Assembly: GCA_029287645.1 (NCBI GenBank)
Contig: JARFQS010000281.1
Location: forward strand, 1-6,924
Origin: Thermoanaerobaculia bacterium
GTDB taxonomy: Bacteria; Acidobacteriota; Thermoanaerobaculia; Multivoradales; JAHEKO01
Direction: 5' to 3'
DNA: 6,924 nt
The position numbers and the translations under genes were made by a program. Below the pieces are notes generated by a model. The model searched no databases. It saw only the letters and a program-made list of their open reading frames with translations, and was not told where the DNA came from. This document shows positions 6,722 through 6,924 of this stretch, piece after piece (positions within the stretch are counted from its first letter, which is position 1; each line of letters opens with the position of its first letter).

Positions 6722-6924
6722 TCAGGATTGATCGTGGTCCGAATCGGAATCCTGGGAATTCTCGTCGGCGAGGGCACCTATGAAGGGTAGATTTCGATAC
6801 CGCTCGTCGAAGTCGAGCCCGTATCCGACGACGAATACGTTGTCGATCTGAAAGCCCGAGTAGTCGATGGGGACCTCGACCTCTCTGGCCTCGAATTTGT
6901 CCAGCATTCTCATACTCATCTTGC
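6722..6924 (-). CDS. hpt: Hypoxanthine phosphoribosyltransferase, C-terminal end (5' end outside window)
   Basis: This enzyme salvages hypoxanthine (often also guanine) to IMP or GMP using PRPP. The frame enters from the right edge and gives 66 residues of a protein usually near 180. Recognisable are [11 protein letters not shown] (family form LLDKPERR), [31 protein letters not shown] and the purine-binding GYGLD segment. These place it in the HPRT family and not with other phosphoribosyltransferases. The methionine codon at 6917-6919 is internal, since conserved residues lie on both sides. The PRPP-binding loop and catalytic Asp are outside the window. The last 15 residues form a Ser/Asp-rich acidic tail ([15 protein letters not shown]) in place of the usual short ending. 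It lies 50 bases upstream of ridA and is probably co-transcribed with it. Confidence 0.93.
   Translation of the reverse strand, partial: KMSMRMLDKFEAREVEVPIDYSGFQIDNVFVVGYGLDFDERYRNLPFIGALADENSQDSDSDHDQS

Overview
The window is about 6.9 kb of GC-rich, gene-dense bacterial chromosome with seven genes, mostly housekeeping. I see no tRNA, rRNA, CRISPR array, insertion sequence, phage gene or other sign of recent transfer. The bacterial-type aspartyl-tRNA synthetase (with the GAD insertion), the SRP receptor FtsY, AroB and an HD-GYP signalling protein show a bacterium. The roadblock/LC7-like gene and the gene order suggest a lineage such as Acidobacteriota or a deltaproteobacterial-type group, but this taxonomic guess is weak and rests on no search.

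Left part (1-2019, plus strand): the C-terminal half of aspS runs in from the left edge. Its stop overlaps the probable TTG start of aroB, so the two are probably translated from one message. A 165-base intergenic stretch (2020-2184) follows. It has an exact TATAAT box and a possible structured leader for the next gene.

Centre (2185-6294, plus strand): a membrane-bound, Cache-like/HAMP/HD-GYP c-di-GMP phosphodiesterase candidate is followed by a 120-residue roadblock/LC7-like protein, then ftsY, then an unrecognised 312-residue protein. Gaps are 25, 49 and 1 bases, so this looks like one transcription unit. It joins signal turnover, a possible GTPase-regulatory small protein and co-translational membrane targeting.

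Right part (6291-6924, minus strand): ridA and the C-terminal end of hpt (hypoxanthine phosphoribosyltransferase) run towards the centre. The ridA stop and the stop of the 312-residue gene share the palindrome CTAG, so two converging units meet with no spacer.

No clearly new biological system is visible. The items most worth a second look are the unrecognised protein directly after ftsY and the roadblock-like protein directly before it.
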